Source: Oceanicola sp. 22II-s10i
GTDB taxonomy: Bacteria > Pseudomonadota > Alphaproteobacteria > Rhodobacterales > Rhodobacteraceae
DNA length: 64,000 nucleotides
Assembly: GCF_002210105.1 (NCBI RefSeq)
Contig: NZ_AQQU01000007.1
Span: 1 to 64,000, forward strand
Direction: 5' to 3'
Below, piece after piece: positions 46,804 to 55,845 of the stretch. Under the pieces are notes generated by a model. It saw only the letters and a program-made list of their open reading frames with translations, made no database searches and had not been told where the DNA came from. Within the stretch, counting starts at the first letter, position 1. The number at the start of each line of letters is the position of its first letter. Both the position numbers and the translations under genes were made by a program.

Positions 46804-46846
46804 GACAGACACCCGCAGGCCCTCACGGGCTTCGCGGGTGTCTGTC
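46804..46846. other. long intergenic hairpin, candidate RNA element
   Basis: GACAGACACCCGC (46804-46816) and GCGGGTGTCTGTC (46834-46846) form a 13-bp perfect stem with a second small stem (GGCCC/GGGC) in its loop. It lies in the 285-bp gap between the LytTR gene and ssb. A weak plus-strand promoter (TTGAGT, 17 bp, TTATTC at 46744-46772) is upstream. No T run. Confidence 0.4.
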
Positions 46847-46905
46847 GCCGCAACGACGGCAGATTTGAGGTCGCGGCACGTTCGGGACATCAAGGGGTAG
46901 AAGCA

Positions 46906-46937
46906 AAAGGGCCGCCGGTTGTACCCGGCGGCCCTTT
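46906..46937 (-). terminator. Rho-independent terminator of ssb
   Basis: AAAGGGCCGCCGG (46906-46918) and CCGGCGGCCCTTT (46925-46937): a 13-bp perfect stem. On the minus strand, the direction of ssb, it is followed by TGCTT. It lies 24 bases after the ssb stop. Confidence 0.9.
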
Positions 46938-46960
46938 AACATTCATTTGTTCCTGACCTG

Positions 46961-47485
46961 TCAGAACGGGATCTCGTCGTCCATATCGCGCGAACCGCCG
47001 CCACCGCCGCCGCCCGACGACGGGCCGCCCCGGTCGTCATAGCCGCCACCGTAACCGCGATCGTCATAGCCGCCGCCACCGCCGCCACCGCCGTAGCTGC
47101 CGCCGCCGCCACCACCGCCGCCGCCGCCTTCGCCACGGCCATCGAGCAGGGTCAGTTCACCGCGATAGGGGCGCAGCACGACCTCGGTCGAATAGCGGTC
47201 CTGACCGGACTGGTCCTGCCATTTGCGGGTTTCGAGCTGGCCCTCGATATACACCTTGGAGCCCTTGCGCAGATACTGTTCCGCGATCCGGGCCAGCGGT
47301 TCGGAAAAGATCGCGACCGAATGCCATTCGGTCCGTTCCCGGCGTTCCCCGGTATTGCGGTCCTTCCAGGTTTCCGACGTGGCGATGCGCAGGTTGCACA
47401 CCTTGCCGCCGTTCTGGAACGACCGGACCTCGGGATCGCGCCCCAGATTTCCGACCAGGATGACTTTGTTGACCGATCCCGCCAT
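46961..47485 (-). CDS. ssb: single-stranded DNA-binding protein
   Basis: A 174-aa SSB. Residues 1-112 form the OB fold ([28 protein letters not shown]-like core, [18 protein letters not shown]). Residues 118-165 are almost pure glycine with Y, D, R and S. The acidic tip DMDDEIPF, which binds repair and replication partners, closes the protein. ATG 47485 is chosen because GGGGAGCCC precedes it and it starts the OB fold; a longer frame is rejected. The terminator at 46906-46937 follows, and the transglycosylase gene is divergent. Confidence 0.97.
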   Translation of the reverse strand: MAGSVNKVILVGNLGRDPEVRSFQNGGKVCNLRIATSETWKDRNTGERRERTEWHSVAIFSEPLARIAEQYLRKGSKVYIEGQLETRKWQDQSGQDRYSTEVVLRPYRGELTLLDGRGEGGGGGGGGGGSYGGGGGGGGYDDRGYGGGYDDRGGPSSGGGGGGGSRDMDDEIPF

Positions 47486-47666
47486 GGGCTCCCCTTCGAT
47501 TCCGCCGCTTTGATCCTGACGGTTACACCAGACCGCAAAGAAAGAGTAAAGTTTTGCGCAAGTCGCGCGGCCGTTTCCGCTGGGTCGCGGAGGCGGGCGG
47601 GAAGCCGCCAATCCACCCAGATCGGGGGGTGTCAGAGGCGCTGTTTGCAGTTATTGTCCGCTGACA

Positions 47667-48281
47667 ATGACGGGGGACGGAACGATTCAGCTGCGTCGGC
47701 GCCACTTTACGGCTGCGCTGCTTGCGATCGGGGTGCTTTGCGGCGCCCCGGCGATGGCGTCCGATGTCTTTTCCTCGCAGTCCCGCGTGAAGCTCTTCAA
47801 GTCGCAGACCAAGGTGCTCGATAACCGTGCGTCGGTGCAGTACCGCAACTCGGTGCGGCTGCAACCCAAGCCGATCGTCGTGCCCGGCAAGGGCACCGGT
47901 CCATATCGCGGGCGCTACACCGGGCCCTACCTGGCCGTGGCGCGCGACAAGGCGCGCCAGCATGGTGTGCCCGAGGATCTGTTCCTCAAGCTTGTCCAGC
48001 AGGAAAGCGGCTGGAACAAGGCCGCTCTGTCCCACAAGGGGGCGATCGGGCTGGCGCAACTTATGCCCGGCACGGCATCGCACCTTGGCGTGGACCCGCA
48101 CGATCCCGAAGAGAACCTTGAAGGCGGCGCCCGTTATCTCGCACGCCAGTTCCGCGAATTCGGGTCCTGGCGGCTGGCGCTCGCTGCCTACAACGCGGGG
48201 CCCGAAGCGGTGCGCAAATACAATGGCGTGCCGCCGTACAAGGAAACCCAGAACTACGTGAAGGTCATCTGGGGCGAGTGA
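47667..48281 (+). CDS. lytic transglycosylase (SLT domain)
   Basis: A 204-aa exported muramidase-type enzyme that cleaves peptidoglycan glycan strands with anhydromuramic product. Leader residues 1-31 include RRRHF before a hydrophobic core ([16 protein letters not shown]). The SLT domain runs from about 95: [30 protein letters not shown], with the catalytic E113, then GARYLARQF and [15 protein letters not shown]. It is short, so it is a single-domain family 1 enzyme. Located divergent from ssb, with 181 bp between starts. Confidence 0.92.
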   Translation: MTGDGTIQLRRRHFTAALLAIGVLCGAPAMASDVFSSQSRVKLFKSQTKVLDNRASVQYRNSVRLQPKPIVVPGKGTGPYRGRYTGPYLAVARDKARQHGVPEDLFLKLVQQESGWNKAALSHKGAIGLAQLMPGTASHLGVDPHDPEENLEGGARYLARQFREFGSWRLALAAYNAGPEAVRKYNGVPPYKETQNYVKVIWGE

Positions 48282-48433
48282 TCCTCGCGCCTGTTATGTG
48301 ATCTTTTTTCGTGCCGGCAGGGAACCGCCGCACCTCTTCCGCTGTTGCAGACGCACAGACGGTCCACGGACCGGGCCGGCCACGAACCGCGACTGAACGC
48401 ACCAGGCCGGCACAGATAGGAAGTGAGAAAACG

Positions 48434-48955
48434 ATGTTCAAACGTGCAGTCACTGCCATTGGCCTTGCGCTTGCTCTCTCTGCGCCGGCTTATGCCCTGA
48501 ACGAGCCGCTGCCAGTGTCCAACGTCAAGGTCGACACCGCGCTGGAAGGCGTCAACGCCCCGGACGTGCTGGGGATCTACCCCAAGATCAACGAAGACCT
48601 GACCGCCGCGATCTGGGAGCGGATGGAAAACCCGATGAGCGGCAGCGCCGATGGCTATGACATCGACGTCCGCGTGACGAACATGATGCTGGACGATGCC
48701 CCGATGGGTCCGGATGGCCAGTTCAACACGCTTGAGGGCATCGTGGCCTACACCAAGCCGCTCGAAGCCGCGCCGGTTCATTCCGTGCCGGTGACGATCC
48801 GCGCCACCTCGGGCGCCGTGCCGCCGGGCGTGATCGCCATCGCACCCTCCGAAGGCGATTTCTACGCCGCGATGATCGGCGCCTTCGCCAAGACGGTCGA
48901 GGACCAGATGGTGAACCTGCGTCCGCTCAAGGCTGGCGAAGAATACCAGAAGTGA
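48434..48955 (+). CDS. exported protein, function unknown
   Basis: A 173-aa predicted periplasmic protein with signal peptide MFKRAVTAIGLALALSAPAYA. The mature part has no cysteine and no motif I recognise. A DVRVTNMMLDD-type strand and the pattern KINEDLTAAIWERM suggest an alpha/beta fold with an N-terminal helix, in the manner of SIMPL or DUF4410-like lipid- or pilus-associated proteins, but this is not firm. GGAAGTGAG precedes the ATG. Monocistronic, with its own terminator at 48979-49003. Confidence 0.75.
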   Translation: MFKRAVTAIGLALALSAPAYALNEPLPVSNVKVDTALEGVNAPDVLGIYPKINEDLTAAIWERMENPMSGSADGYDIDVRVTNMMLDDAPMGPDGQFNTLEGIVAYTKPLEAAPVHSVPVTIRATSGAVPPGVIAIAPSEGDFYAAMIGAFAKTVEDQMVNLRPLKAGEEYQK

Positions 48956-48978
48956 TCGCGCAATCTGCGTGAGAAGGG

Positions 48979-49003
48979 GGCCCGGCCATGTGCCGGGCCT
49001 TTT
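48979..49003 (+). terminator. Rho-independent terminator
   Basis: GGCCCGGC (48979-48986), loop CATGT, GCCGGGCC (48992-48999), then TTTTGCTTT. It lies after the 48434 gene and also between it and the convergent transporter gene. Confidence 0.88.
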
Positions 49004-49011
49004 GCTTTGCG

Positions 49012-51099
49012 CTATTCGGCGGCCAGGGTGATGACCGGCTCCATGCCCTGCAGGATGTCCTCGGACAGGTGGCACTTGACCTGATGACCCTCCGCCATCT
49101 TCCGCATCGGAGGGACCTCTTTTTCGCAGAGCCCGCCCGGAACCTCGCTTTTCCAGCGGCAGCGGGTCTGGAAGGGGCAGCCCGGCGGCGGGTTCATGGC
49201 CGAGGGAATGTCACCCTCCAGAACGATGTGCTTCTTCTCGACCGAGGTGTCGGCGATCGGGACCGCCGACAGCAGCGCCTCCGTATAGGGGTGGTAGGGG
49301 GGCGAGAAGACCTGATCGGTCGTGCCCAGTTCCACCACATGACCCAGATACATGACCATCACCCGGTCGCTGAGATAGCGGACGATGGACAGGTCGTGCG
49401 AGATGAACAGCAGCGTCGTCTTTTCCTCGCGCTGGATGTCCATCAGCAGGTCCGTCACGGCCGCCTGCACGGAGACGTCGAGCGCCGAGACCGGTTCGTC
49501 CGCCACCACGATCCGCGCGCCGCCGGCAAAGGCGCGGGCGATGCCAACACGCTGCTTCTGCCCGCCGGAGAGCTGGCGCGGCATGCGGTCGGCGAAGGCG
49601 CGGGGCAGTTTCACGAGGTCGAGCAGGGTGAGCATCCGCTCGCGCCGTTCCGCGTCGTTGTTGCCGATCTTGAAGATCTCGAGCGCCCGGATGATCTGGC
49701 GGCCCACGGTCATCGAGGGGTTCAGCGTGTCGAAGGGGTTCTGGAACACCATCTGCACGTCCGCGACCGTCTTGGTGTCGCGCTTTTCGATGGCGGTGTC
49801 CTGGATCTCGCGGTTGTCGAGAATGATCTTGCCCGAGGTCGCGGTTTCCAGCCCCATCAGCACCTTGGCGAAGGTCGACTTGCCGCAGCCGGACTCGCCC
49901 ACGATGGCCAGCGTCTCGCTCTCGCGGGCCTCGAAGCTGAGCGTCTCGTTCGCCTTGACCACCTTCTTGCCGCTCGACCCGAAGAGCGAGGAGGCGGCGA
50001 CCTCGTAGTATTTTCTCAGGTCGTCCATCCGCAGGACAACATCGCCGACCTCGGCCTTGGCCTTGACCTCCGTCGCCTCGATGGGCGCGTCCCAATCGAT
50101 TTCCTCGTAGCGCAGGCAGCGCGTGACGTGGCGGTCGTCGCCCTCGATATTGAACATCGGGATGTCGCGGGCGTCGCAGCGGCCCTGCTGGAAATAGTCG
50201 CAACGGGGGCCGAAGTTGCAGCCCTTGGGGCGTTCGTGGGGCAGGGGGAAGTTGCCGGGGATCGCCTTGAGCGGGCGCGCCGTCTTGTCCGCGCCGGGCA
50301 GCGGGATTGAACGGAAAAGCGCCTGCGTATAGGGGTGCTGCATCCGGTCGAAGACGTCCTCGATCGAGCCGCGCTCGACCGCCTCGCCGGAGTACATGAC
50401 GCAGATCCGGTCGCAGGTTTCCAGCACCAGCCCGAGGTTGTGCGAGATGAACAGCATCGAGGTGCCGTATTTCGCCCCCAGTTCCTTGACCAGTTCGACG
50501 ATGGCGGCCTCGACCGTCACGTCGAGCGCGGTGGTGGGTTCGTCGAGGATCAGGAGCGCGGGCTTGGACATCAGCGCCATGGCGATCACGATGCGCTGCT
50601 GCTGGCCGCCGGAGAGCTGGTGCGGGAAGGCGTCGAGGATGCGTTTGGGGTCTGGCAGCTTGACGTCGGTGACGACCTGAAGGGCGCGGTCATAGGCCTC
50701 CTTCTCGGACACGCCCTCGTGGATCATCGGGACTTCCATCAGCTGCTTGCCGATCCGCATCGCGGGGTTCAGCGAGGCCATGGGCTCCTGGTAGATCATC
50801 GCGATCTCGTTGCCGCGGATCTGGCGGAGTTCGGCGTCGGACATCTTGCCGAGGTCGCGGCCCTTGAACTTGATCGACCCGCCGACGACGCGGCCGTTCT
50901 TGCCGAGGTCCTGCATCACCCCGAGCGCGACGGTGGACTTGCCGCAGCCGGATTCGCCGACGAGGCCGACTGCCTCGCCCGGCATGACCTTGACCGAGAA
51001 GTCCATCACGGCGGGGATTTCCCTGAGACGGGTGAAGAAGGAGATGGAAAGCTTGTCGATCTCGAGGATCGGGCCGTCGAAGGTCTGGGTGTCAGCCAT
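49012..51099 (-). CDS. peptide-type ABC transporter, fused double ATPase
   Basis: A 695-aa protein with two complete ABC ATPase halves, equivalent to DppD-DppF/OppD-OppF. First half: Walker A GESGCGKST (48-56), signature LSGGQQQR, Walker B ALLILDEPTTALD. Second half: Walker A at about 401-409, signature LSGGQKQR, Walker B IVVADEPVSALD. Each half ends in the oligopeptide-type C-terminal cysteine region (CPFQTRC and GGLCEK in the second; NFGPRCDYFQQGRC in the first). Substrate likely a peptide or a related solute. It lies in the same direction as permease genes, but a repeat (51172-51246) separates it from dppC. Confidence 0.93.
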   Translation of the reverse strand: MADTQTFDGPILEIDKLSISFFTRLREIPAVMDFSVKVMPGEAVGLVGESGCGKSTVALGVMQDLGKNGRVVGGSIKFKGRDLGKMSDAELRQIRGNEIAMIYQEPMASLNPAMRIGKQLMEVPMIHEGVSEKEAYDRALQVVTDVKLPDPKRILDAFPHQLSGGQQQRIVIAMALMSKPALLILDEPTTALDVTVEAAIVELVKELGAKYGTSMLFISHNLGLVLETCDRICVMYSGEAVERGSIEDVFDRMQHPYTQALFRSIPLPGADKTARPLKAIPGNFPLPHERPKGCNFGPRCDYFQQGRCDARDIPMFNIEGDDRHVTRCLRYEEIDWDAPIEATEVKAKAEVGDVVLRMDDLRKYYEVAASSLFGSSGKKVVKANETLSFEARESETLAIVGESGCGKSTFAKVLMGLETATSGKIILDNREIQDTAIEKRDTKTVADVQMVFQNPFDTLNPSMTVGRQIIRALEIFKIGNNDAERRERMLTLLDLVKLPRAFADRMPRQLSGGQKQRVGIARAFAGGARIVVADEPVSALDVSVQAAVTDLLMDIQREEKTTLLFISHDLSIVRYLSDRVMVMYLGHVVELGTTDQVFSPPYHPYTEALLSAVPIADTSVEKKHIVLEGDIPSAMNPPPGCPFQTRCRWKSEVPGGLCEKEVPPMRKMAEGHQVKCHLSEDILQGMEPVITLAAE

Positions 51100-51135
51100 G
51101 TCGCGTGCCTTTCGGGCTTGGTCTGATCCGGCGGA

Positions 51136-51156
51136 GCGCCGGGCTGCGCCCGGCGC
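51136..51156. other. GC hairpin next to repeat copy 4
   Basis: GCGCCGGGC (51136-51144), loop TGC, GCCCGGCGC (51148-51156): a 9-bp perfect stem in the 245-bp gap between the ATPase and permease genes, immediately beside the dispersed repeat. It could end or pause the transcript coming from the permease genes. Confidence 0.5.
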
Positions 51157-51171
51157 GTTGTTTCAGTGTGA

Positions 51172-51246
51172 GGGGGCTCTGCCCCCGTCGCGGCCCTGTG
51201 GGCCGCGACTCCCCCGAAGTATTTGGAACCAGAAGAAGCAGGGGGA
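51172..51246 (+). repeat. dispersed intergenic repeat, copy 4 (most complete)
   Basis: GGGGGCTCTGCCCCCG, then TCGCGGCCC-TGT-GGGCCGCGA, CTCCCCCGAAGTATTTGGAA, CCAGAAGAAGC and AGGGGGAGC. Two nested hairpins are closed by outer G and C runs. Shares the right half with copy 1 nearly base for base. It lies inside the transporter operon, reading against its direction. Confidence 0.8.
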
Positions 51247-51344
51247 GCGGTGAGGTCATTGCGGCCATTCGCCCGAGTGGCGCCCGCCGAAAGCGCGGGG
51301 GCTTTCCGCTAGACGCGACCCGGCGCATTGTGTGACTACGCCGG

Positions 51345-52796
51345 TCAATCCTTGAGACTTTCTTCGCGGAGGCCGTCGGCCATCAGGTTCAGGCCGAGGA
51401 CGAGCGACAGGAGCGAGAGGGCGGGCACGATGGCGGCGTGGGGGTAGATCGACAGGAGCTTGCGGCCCGCGTTGATCGTGGTCCCCCAGTCGGGGCTGTC
51501 GGGCGGCAGGCCGAGGCCGAAGAAGCCGAGCGTGCCGAGCAGGATCGTCGTGTAGCCGATGCGCAGGCAGAAATCGACGATCAGGGGCCCGCGGGCGTTC
51601 GGCAGGATCTCCCAGAGCATGATGTACCACGGGCCTTCGCCGCGGGTCTGGGCCGCCGCCACGTAGTCGCGGGTCTTGATGTCCATCACCAGGCCCCGGA
51701 CGATGCGGAACACCGTGGGCGCGTTCACGAAGACCACCGAGACGAAGACCACGAGGATGCCGCCGGGGATGTCGAAGAGGTCGAGATCCACCGGGAAGAA
51801 GCTGACCGGCGTGCGCGGGTCGGAGACCAGCGAGCAGTAGAGCCATATGAGCGGGATCAGCACCACGGCCAGGATGATGTTCCGTTTGCGCGGTTCGGTG
51901 AAGTAGCGCGAGTTGATCAGCACCGTCAGGAACAGGATCGGGAAAAGGAACAGCGCCACCGCGAGGTAGGAGGGGATGCCGGTCTGCACAATCTCGGGCG
52001 TGACCAGCAGGTAGAACAGCAGGATCACCGGGAAGGCGAGGATCAGGTTGGCGAGGAACGACAGGAAGGTGTCAAGCCGGCCGCCCACGTAGCCCGCCGG
52101 CAGCCCCAGCGTGATGCCGACCATGAAGGCGAAGAGCGTGGCCAGCGGCGCGATGCGGACCACGACGAAGCTGCCTGAGATCATCCGGGAGAAGACATCG
52201 CGGGCAAGGTTGTCGCCGCCGAGGAGGTAGTAGGGATAGTCGCCGTCCTCCGCGCCTTGCAGCGGCGTGCCGGGGAGCTTGTTCTTCATCCCCGAGACGG
52301 CCTGCAGCGGGTCGTGCGTGATGATCAGATCGAAGAGGCCAACGGCCAGCGCGGTGTAGACCCAGAACATCACCAGTCCGAAGCCGACCATGCCGATCGG
52401 GTTGTCGAAGAGCTTGCCGTAGAGACCGAGGCGGCGCTTGAAGGTGATCGACAGCGCGAAGGTCGCGACGAGCGCGATCCAGACCGGCAGCAGCCGGGCC
52501 GAGACGGCGCCGACGATGCCCTTCGCCTCGATCGAGGGGATGAAGATGCCGCCGAGGATGAAGATCAGGCAGACCGCGATCACCGCGAGGACGGCGCCGG
52601 TCATCACCAGCCGGGCCCAGTCCGCCGGGCTGCGCTTGGCCGTGAGCGTGCCGTCGGGGTTCACCGAGGGCATCGGCTGCGGCAGGAAGCCGAGGATCAG
52701 GGTCGCGACGAAGCCGATGGCGGCGACCACGATGGCGGCGAAGAGGATCGGGTTGAGGACGGGTCCGAGGATGCCGGTCCAGGTCAGGGTGTCCAT
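51345..52796 (-). CDS. peptide ABC transporter permease, DppC type with N-terminal extension
   Basis: A 483-aa inner-membrane permease. The core binding-protein-dependent domain is in the C-terminal half: ADNLARDVFSRMISG-type coupling motif (GGDNLARDVFSR), ATLFAFMVGITLGLPAGYVGG and DYVAAAQTRGEGPWYIMLWEILPNA, the EAA loop touching the ATPase. A normal DppC has about 300 aa; here some 180 extra residues lie in front, with three or four hydrophobic helices (for example PILFAAIVVAAIGFVATLILGF), and another insert separates the last helices. GAGGAGGCCGCC precedes the ATG. It follows dppB by 10 bp. Confidence 0.9.
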   Translation of the reverse strand: MDTLTWTGILGPVLNPILFAAIVVAAIGFVATLILGFLPQPMPSVNPDGTLTAKRSPADWARLVMTGAVLAVIAVCLIFILGGIFIPSIEAKGIVGAVSARLLPVWIALVATFALSITFKRRLGLYGKLFDNPIGMVGFGLVMFWVYTALAVGLFDLIITHDPLQAVSGMKNKLPGTPLQGAEDGDYPYYLLGGDNLARDVFSRMISGSFVVVRIAPLATLFAFMVGITLGLPAGYVGGRLDTFLSFLANLILAFPVILLFYLLVTPEIVQTGIPSYLAVALFLFPILFLTVLINSRYFTEPRKRNIILAVVLIPLIWLYCSLVSDPRTPVSFFPVDLDLFDIPGGILVVFVSVVFVNAPTVFRIVRGLVMDIKTRDYVAAAQTRGEGPWYIMLWEILPNARGPLIVDFCLRIGYTTILLGTLGFFGLGLPPDSPDWGTTINAGRKLLSIYPHAAIVPALSLLSLVLGLNLMADGLREESLKD

Positions 52797-52806
52797 GGCG
52801 GCCTCC

Positions 52807-53859
52807 TCAGGATATCCGGATGCGGGGGTTCAGGTAGACGTAGCCGATGTCCGAGATCAGCTGCGTCACCAGCACGACGATCACCGACACGACCGAGATG
52901 CCGAGCAGCAGGTCGATGTCGTTGTTGCCCGCCGCCTGCACGAGGCTCCAGCCGAAGCCCTTGTAGTTGAACAGCGTCTCGACGATCACGACGCCGTTCA
53001 GCAGCCAGGGGAACTGGAGCATGATGACGGTGAAGGGCGCGATCAGGGCGTTCCGGAGCGCGTGCTTCATGACGATATTGGGGAAGCTGACGCCCTTGAG
53101 GCGGGCGGTGCGGATGTATTGAGCGGTCATGACCTCGGCCATCGAGGCGCGGGTCATCCGGGCGATGTAGCCCATGCCGTAGAGCGCGATGGTCAGGACG
53201 GGCAGGAAGAAGTTTTCGAAATTCGCGCCGTCCATGGCACTGGTGGCTGTGCCCTTGAACCACTTCAGCCCGAAGGCGGATGAGGCGAAGACCGCGATCA
53301 GGATCACGCCGGAGACGTATTCCGGCGTCGCGGTGGTGGCGATGGAGAAGGTCGAGAGCGACCGGTCGAGGCGCGAGCCCTCGCGCATGCCCGCCAATAC
53401 GCCCACGATCAGGGCCGAGGGGACCATCAGCACCATGACCCAGAACATCATCTTGCCGGTCAGGGCGAGGCGGGTGGCGACGATGGAACTGACGTCCTCG
53501 CGGAACACGCGGCTGACGCCCCATTCGCCCTGCAGGATGCCGCAGTAGCTGGCGGCCTCGTCGGCGGTGGCGGGGCTTTCGACGCAGCGCCCGGCGACGA
53601 CGCGGCCGTTGTCATCCTCGCGCGTCCAGCCGGGCCAGACGCCCAGCCATTCGCCGTAGCGGATCAGGATCGGCTGGTTGAACCCGTTGTTGCGCAGCCA
53701 GCCCTCGACCTGTTCGTCGGTCATGCGGCTGTTGCCTTCGTACTTCGCGACCTTCTCGAGGTTGGGTTCGAGGTTGGTCAGGAAGAACACGATGAAGCTG
53801 AGGCACAAGGCGGTCAGCAGCATCGTTCCCGTCCGTCGCAGGAGGAAAATGAGCATCAT
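52807..53859 (-). CDS. peptide ABC transporter permease, DppB type
   Basis: A 350-aa inner-membrane permease with six predicted helices. N-terminal helix 8-30 (TMLLTALCLSFIVFFLTNL), a periplasmic region to about 130 with three cysteines, and the conserved EAA-type motif in YIRTARLKGVSFPNIVMKHALRNALIAP near 240-267. It pairs with the DppC-type protein. The start at 53859 is preceded by CAGGGACGT. First permease gene of the operon; the binding-protein gene lies 105 bp upstream. Confidence 0.93.
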   Translation of the reverse strand: MMLIFLLRRTGTMLLTALCLSFIVFFLTNLEPNLEKVAKYEGNSRMTDEQVEGWLRNNGFNQPILIRYGEWLGVWPGWTREDDNGRVVAGRCVESPATADEAASYCGILQGEWGVSRVFREDVSSIVATRLALTGKMMFWVMVLMVPSALIVGVLAGMREGSRLDRSLSTFSIATTATPEYVSGVILIAVFASSAFGLKWFKGTATSAMDGANFENFFLPVLTIALYGMGYIARMTRASMAEVMTAQYIRTARLKGVSFPNIVMKHALRNALIAPFTVIMLQFPWLLNGVVIVETLFNYKGFGWSLVQAAGNNDIDLLLGISVVSVIVVLVTQLISDIGYVYLNPRIRIS

Positions 53860-53964
53860 ACGTCCCTGTCTGGCTTTGCGCGCCCGGCCTTTCCGGCTCT
53901 GTTCTGGATGCGCAAGGCTGGATGCGGAGCGGGGCCGCGCGATGGCGGCCCCGGTCAGTTCGGA

Positions 53965-55608
53965 TCAGCTTTCGATCCACCACTTGTAGTGATGCATCTC
54001 GAAGGTCGGATGCATCTCGGTGCCGTGCACCGTCGACTTGTAGTGCCGGAAGAGCGAGCGCCAGTAGGGCTGGATGACCACGCCCTCGTCGATCATGATC
54101 TTCTCGATGTCGGCCATGACCGTCTTGCGCTTCTCGGCATCCGCGATCGACATCGCCTGTGCGAGCTTCTCGTCGAATTCGGCGTTCTCGAAGGCGGTTT
54201 CGTTCCATGCCACGCCGGAGCGATAGGCGAGGGCGAGGACCTGAACGCCGAGCGGGCGCATGTTCCACTCGGTCGCGGACCAGGGGTAGACCAGCCAGTC
54301 ATTCCAGAAGGTCGAGCCGGGCAGGATTTCCCGCTTCACGTTGATGCCCGCGTCGCGGCACTGGGCGGCGACGGCGTCGCAGGTGGCCGACTGCCATTCG
54401 TCGTCGATCGAGATCAGGGTGAATTCCGTGTCGGCCATGCCGGCATCGGTCAGCATCTTCATCGCCTCGTCCGCGTTCGGCGCGGGCGTCTCGATCTCGG
54501 CGTATTCGGGGTGGATCGGGCAGACGTGGAAGTTCTCGGCCACGGTGCCGAGGCCCGAGTAGCCCAGTTCCAGAACCACCGCGTTGTCCACCGCGCGCTG
54601 CAGCGCCTTGCGGACCTCGACGTTGGTGTAGGGCTCCTGCTTCTGGTTGAAGCGGACGCAGAGGGTGGCGGCGGTCACGGCTTCGGACTTGGTCCAGCCG
54701 ATGGCGTCCAGCACCTCGACGAATTCGCCGGTGGACTGGTAGGTCATGTCGACCTCGTCCGCGTCGGCGGCGGCGACCCAGGCGGCCATGTCGGTGCCGA
54801 AGTCGATGAACTCGATCCGGTCCAGATAGGCCTCACCGCCCCACCAGGTGTGATCGGTGTTCTTGACCAGCACCTGGTTCACGCCGGGGTTGTTTTCCTC
54901 GGGCATGAAGGGGCCGGTGCCGATCGGGTTGTCCGCCGGATCCTCGCCCGCGTAGGAGCTGTGGACCACCTGCGCCGGATAGTCGGCCATGCCGGGGATG
55001 ATGGTGATGTCGGGGGCCGAACACTTCAGCACCAGCGTCATGTCGTCGGTCGCGGTGACGGCGCCTTCGCGCATCTTGCCGCTGTCGGTGTCGATCAGCG
55101 TGGCGAAGCGCGAGGCCATCGAGTTGCCCTCGACGCTGCTGTCGCACCAGCGTTCGAAGTTGAACAGCACGTCGGCCGCGGTGAAGTCGTCGCCGTTGTT
55201 CCACTTGACGCCCGGACGGACCTTAAGGGTGTATTCGGTCGCGTCCTCGTTGGCTTCCCAGCTTTCGATCAGACGGCCCTCGAAGGTGCCGTCGGCGTTG
55301 TACTGGACAAGGTATTCCAGCCAGCCGCGGCTGAAGTTGGCCATCTGCGACCAGTCGTAGTTGCGCGGATCCTTGAGCGCCTTGCACTCCATCTGGACGC
55401 GCAGCGTGCCGCCCATCTGGGGTTCCATGTGGCTTGCGGCCTCGACCGGCTGGTCCAGCCCGCCGAGTGCATAGACGACCGGGGTCGCGACCCCGAGCGC
55501 CGAGACGCGGGCGAGGAACTCGCGGCGGCTCAGCTGGCCTGCGCGGAACTCCTTCGCATACATCTCCGCAGCCGGGTGCACCCGGTCCTTGGTTGTCATC
55601 TGCGTCAT
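53965..55608 (-). CDS. peptide ABC transporter substrate-binding protein (SBP_bac_5), Tat-exported
   Basis: A 547-aa periplasmic solute-binding protein. The leader [13 protein letters not shown] (28-40) is a twin-arginine signal, cut near PVEAASH at about 56-60. From 65: [13 protein letters not shown], then the family core [44 protein letters not shown], and [14 protein letters not shown]. This is cluster C of the peptide/opine/nickel binders. Ligand unknown. ATG 55608 has AGGGAGAATACG upstream. Tat export suggests that it folds, perhaps with cofactor, before crossing the membrane. First gene of the transporter operon. Confidence 0.92.
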   Translation of the reverse strand: MTQMTTKDRVHPAAEMYAKEFRAGQLSRREFLARVSALGVATPVVYALGGLDQPVEAASHMEPQMGGTLRVQMECKALKDPRNYDWSQMANFSRGWLEYLVQYNADGTFEGRLIESWEANEDATEYTLKVRPGVKWNNGDDFTAADVLFNFERWCDSSVEGNSMASRFATLIDTDSGKMREGAVTATDDMTLVLKCSAPDITIIPGMADYPAQVVHSSYAGEDPADNPIGTGPFMPEENNPGVNQVLVKNTDHTWWGGEAYLDRIEFIDFGTDMAAWVAAADADEVDMTYQSTGEFVEVLDAIGWTKSEAVTAATLCVRFNQKQEPYTNVEVRKALQRAVDNAVVLELGYSGLGTVAENFHVCPIHPEYAEIETPAPNADEAMKMLTDAGMADTEFTLISIDDEWQSATCDAVAAQCRDAGINVKREILPGSTFWNDWLVYPWSATEWNMRPLGVQVLALAYRSGVAWNETAFENAEFDEKLAQAMSIADAEKRKTVMADIEKIMIDEGVVIQPYWRSLFRHYKSTVHGTEMHPTFEMHHYKWWIES

Positions 55609-55845
55609 CGTATTCTCCCTGTGACACATATTTCTGGCTTGGCGGTCCTTGTGCCGGACCTGTCCCCGATTGTTTTGGAGCGGTGAACGGTCTGGTCAAA
55701 CCGCCCGTGCTTCAAGCGGCATTTGCGCATGCAGAACGTCGCTGCGTCAACGCGCACAATCGGCATTTCTCGAGGCAAAAGCGACATTGGCCTCATTCAA
55801 AAACGACATCATGTCGGAATACAACCAAAAGGTCCGGAGCGGGCG

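Noticed and set aside
46990-47130. CRISPR-like repeat array
   Set aside because: The periodic pattern is the glycine codon run of ssb; no repeat-spacer structure.
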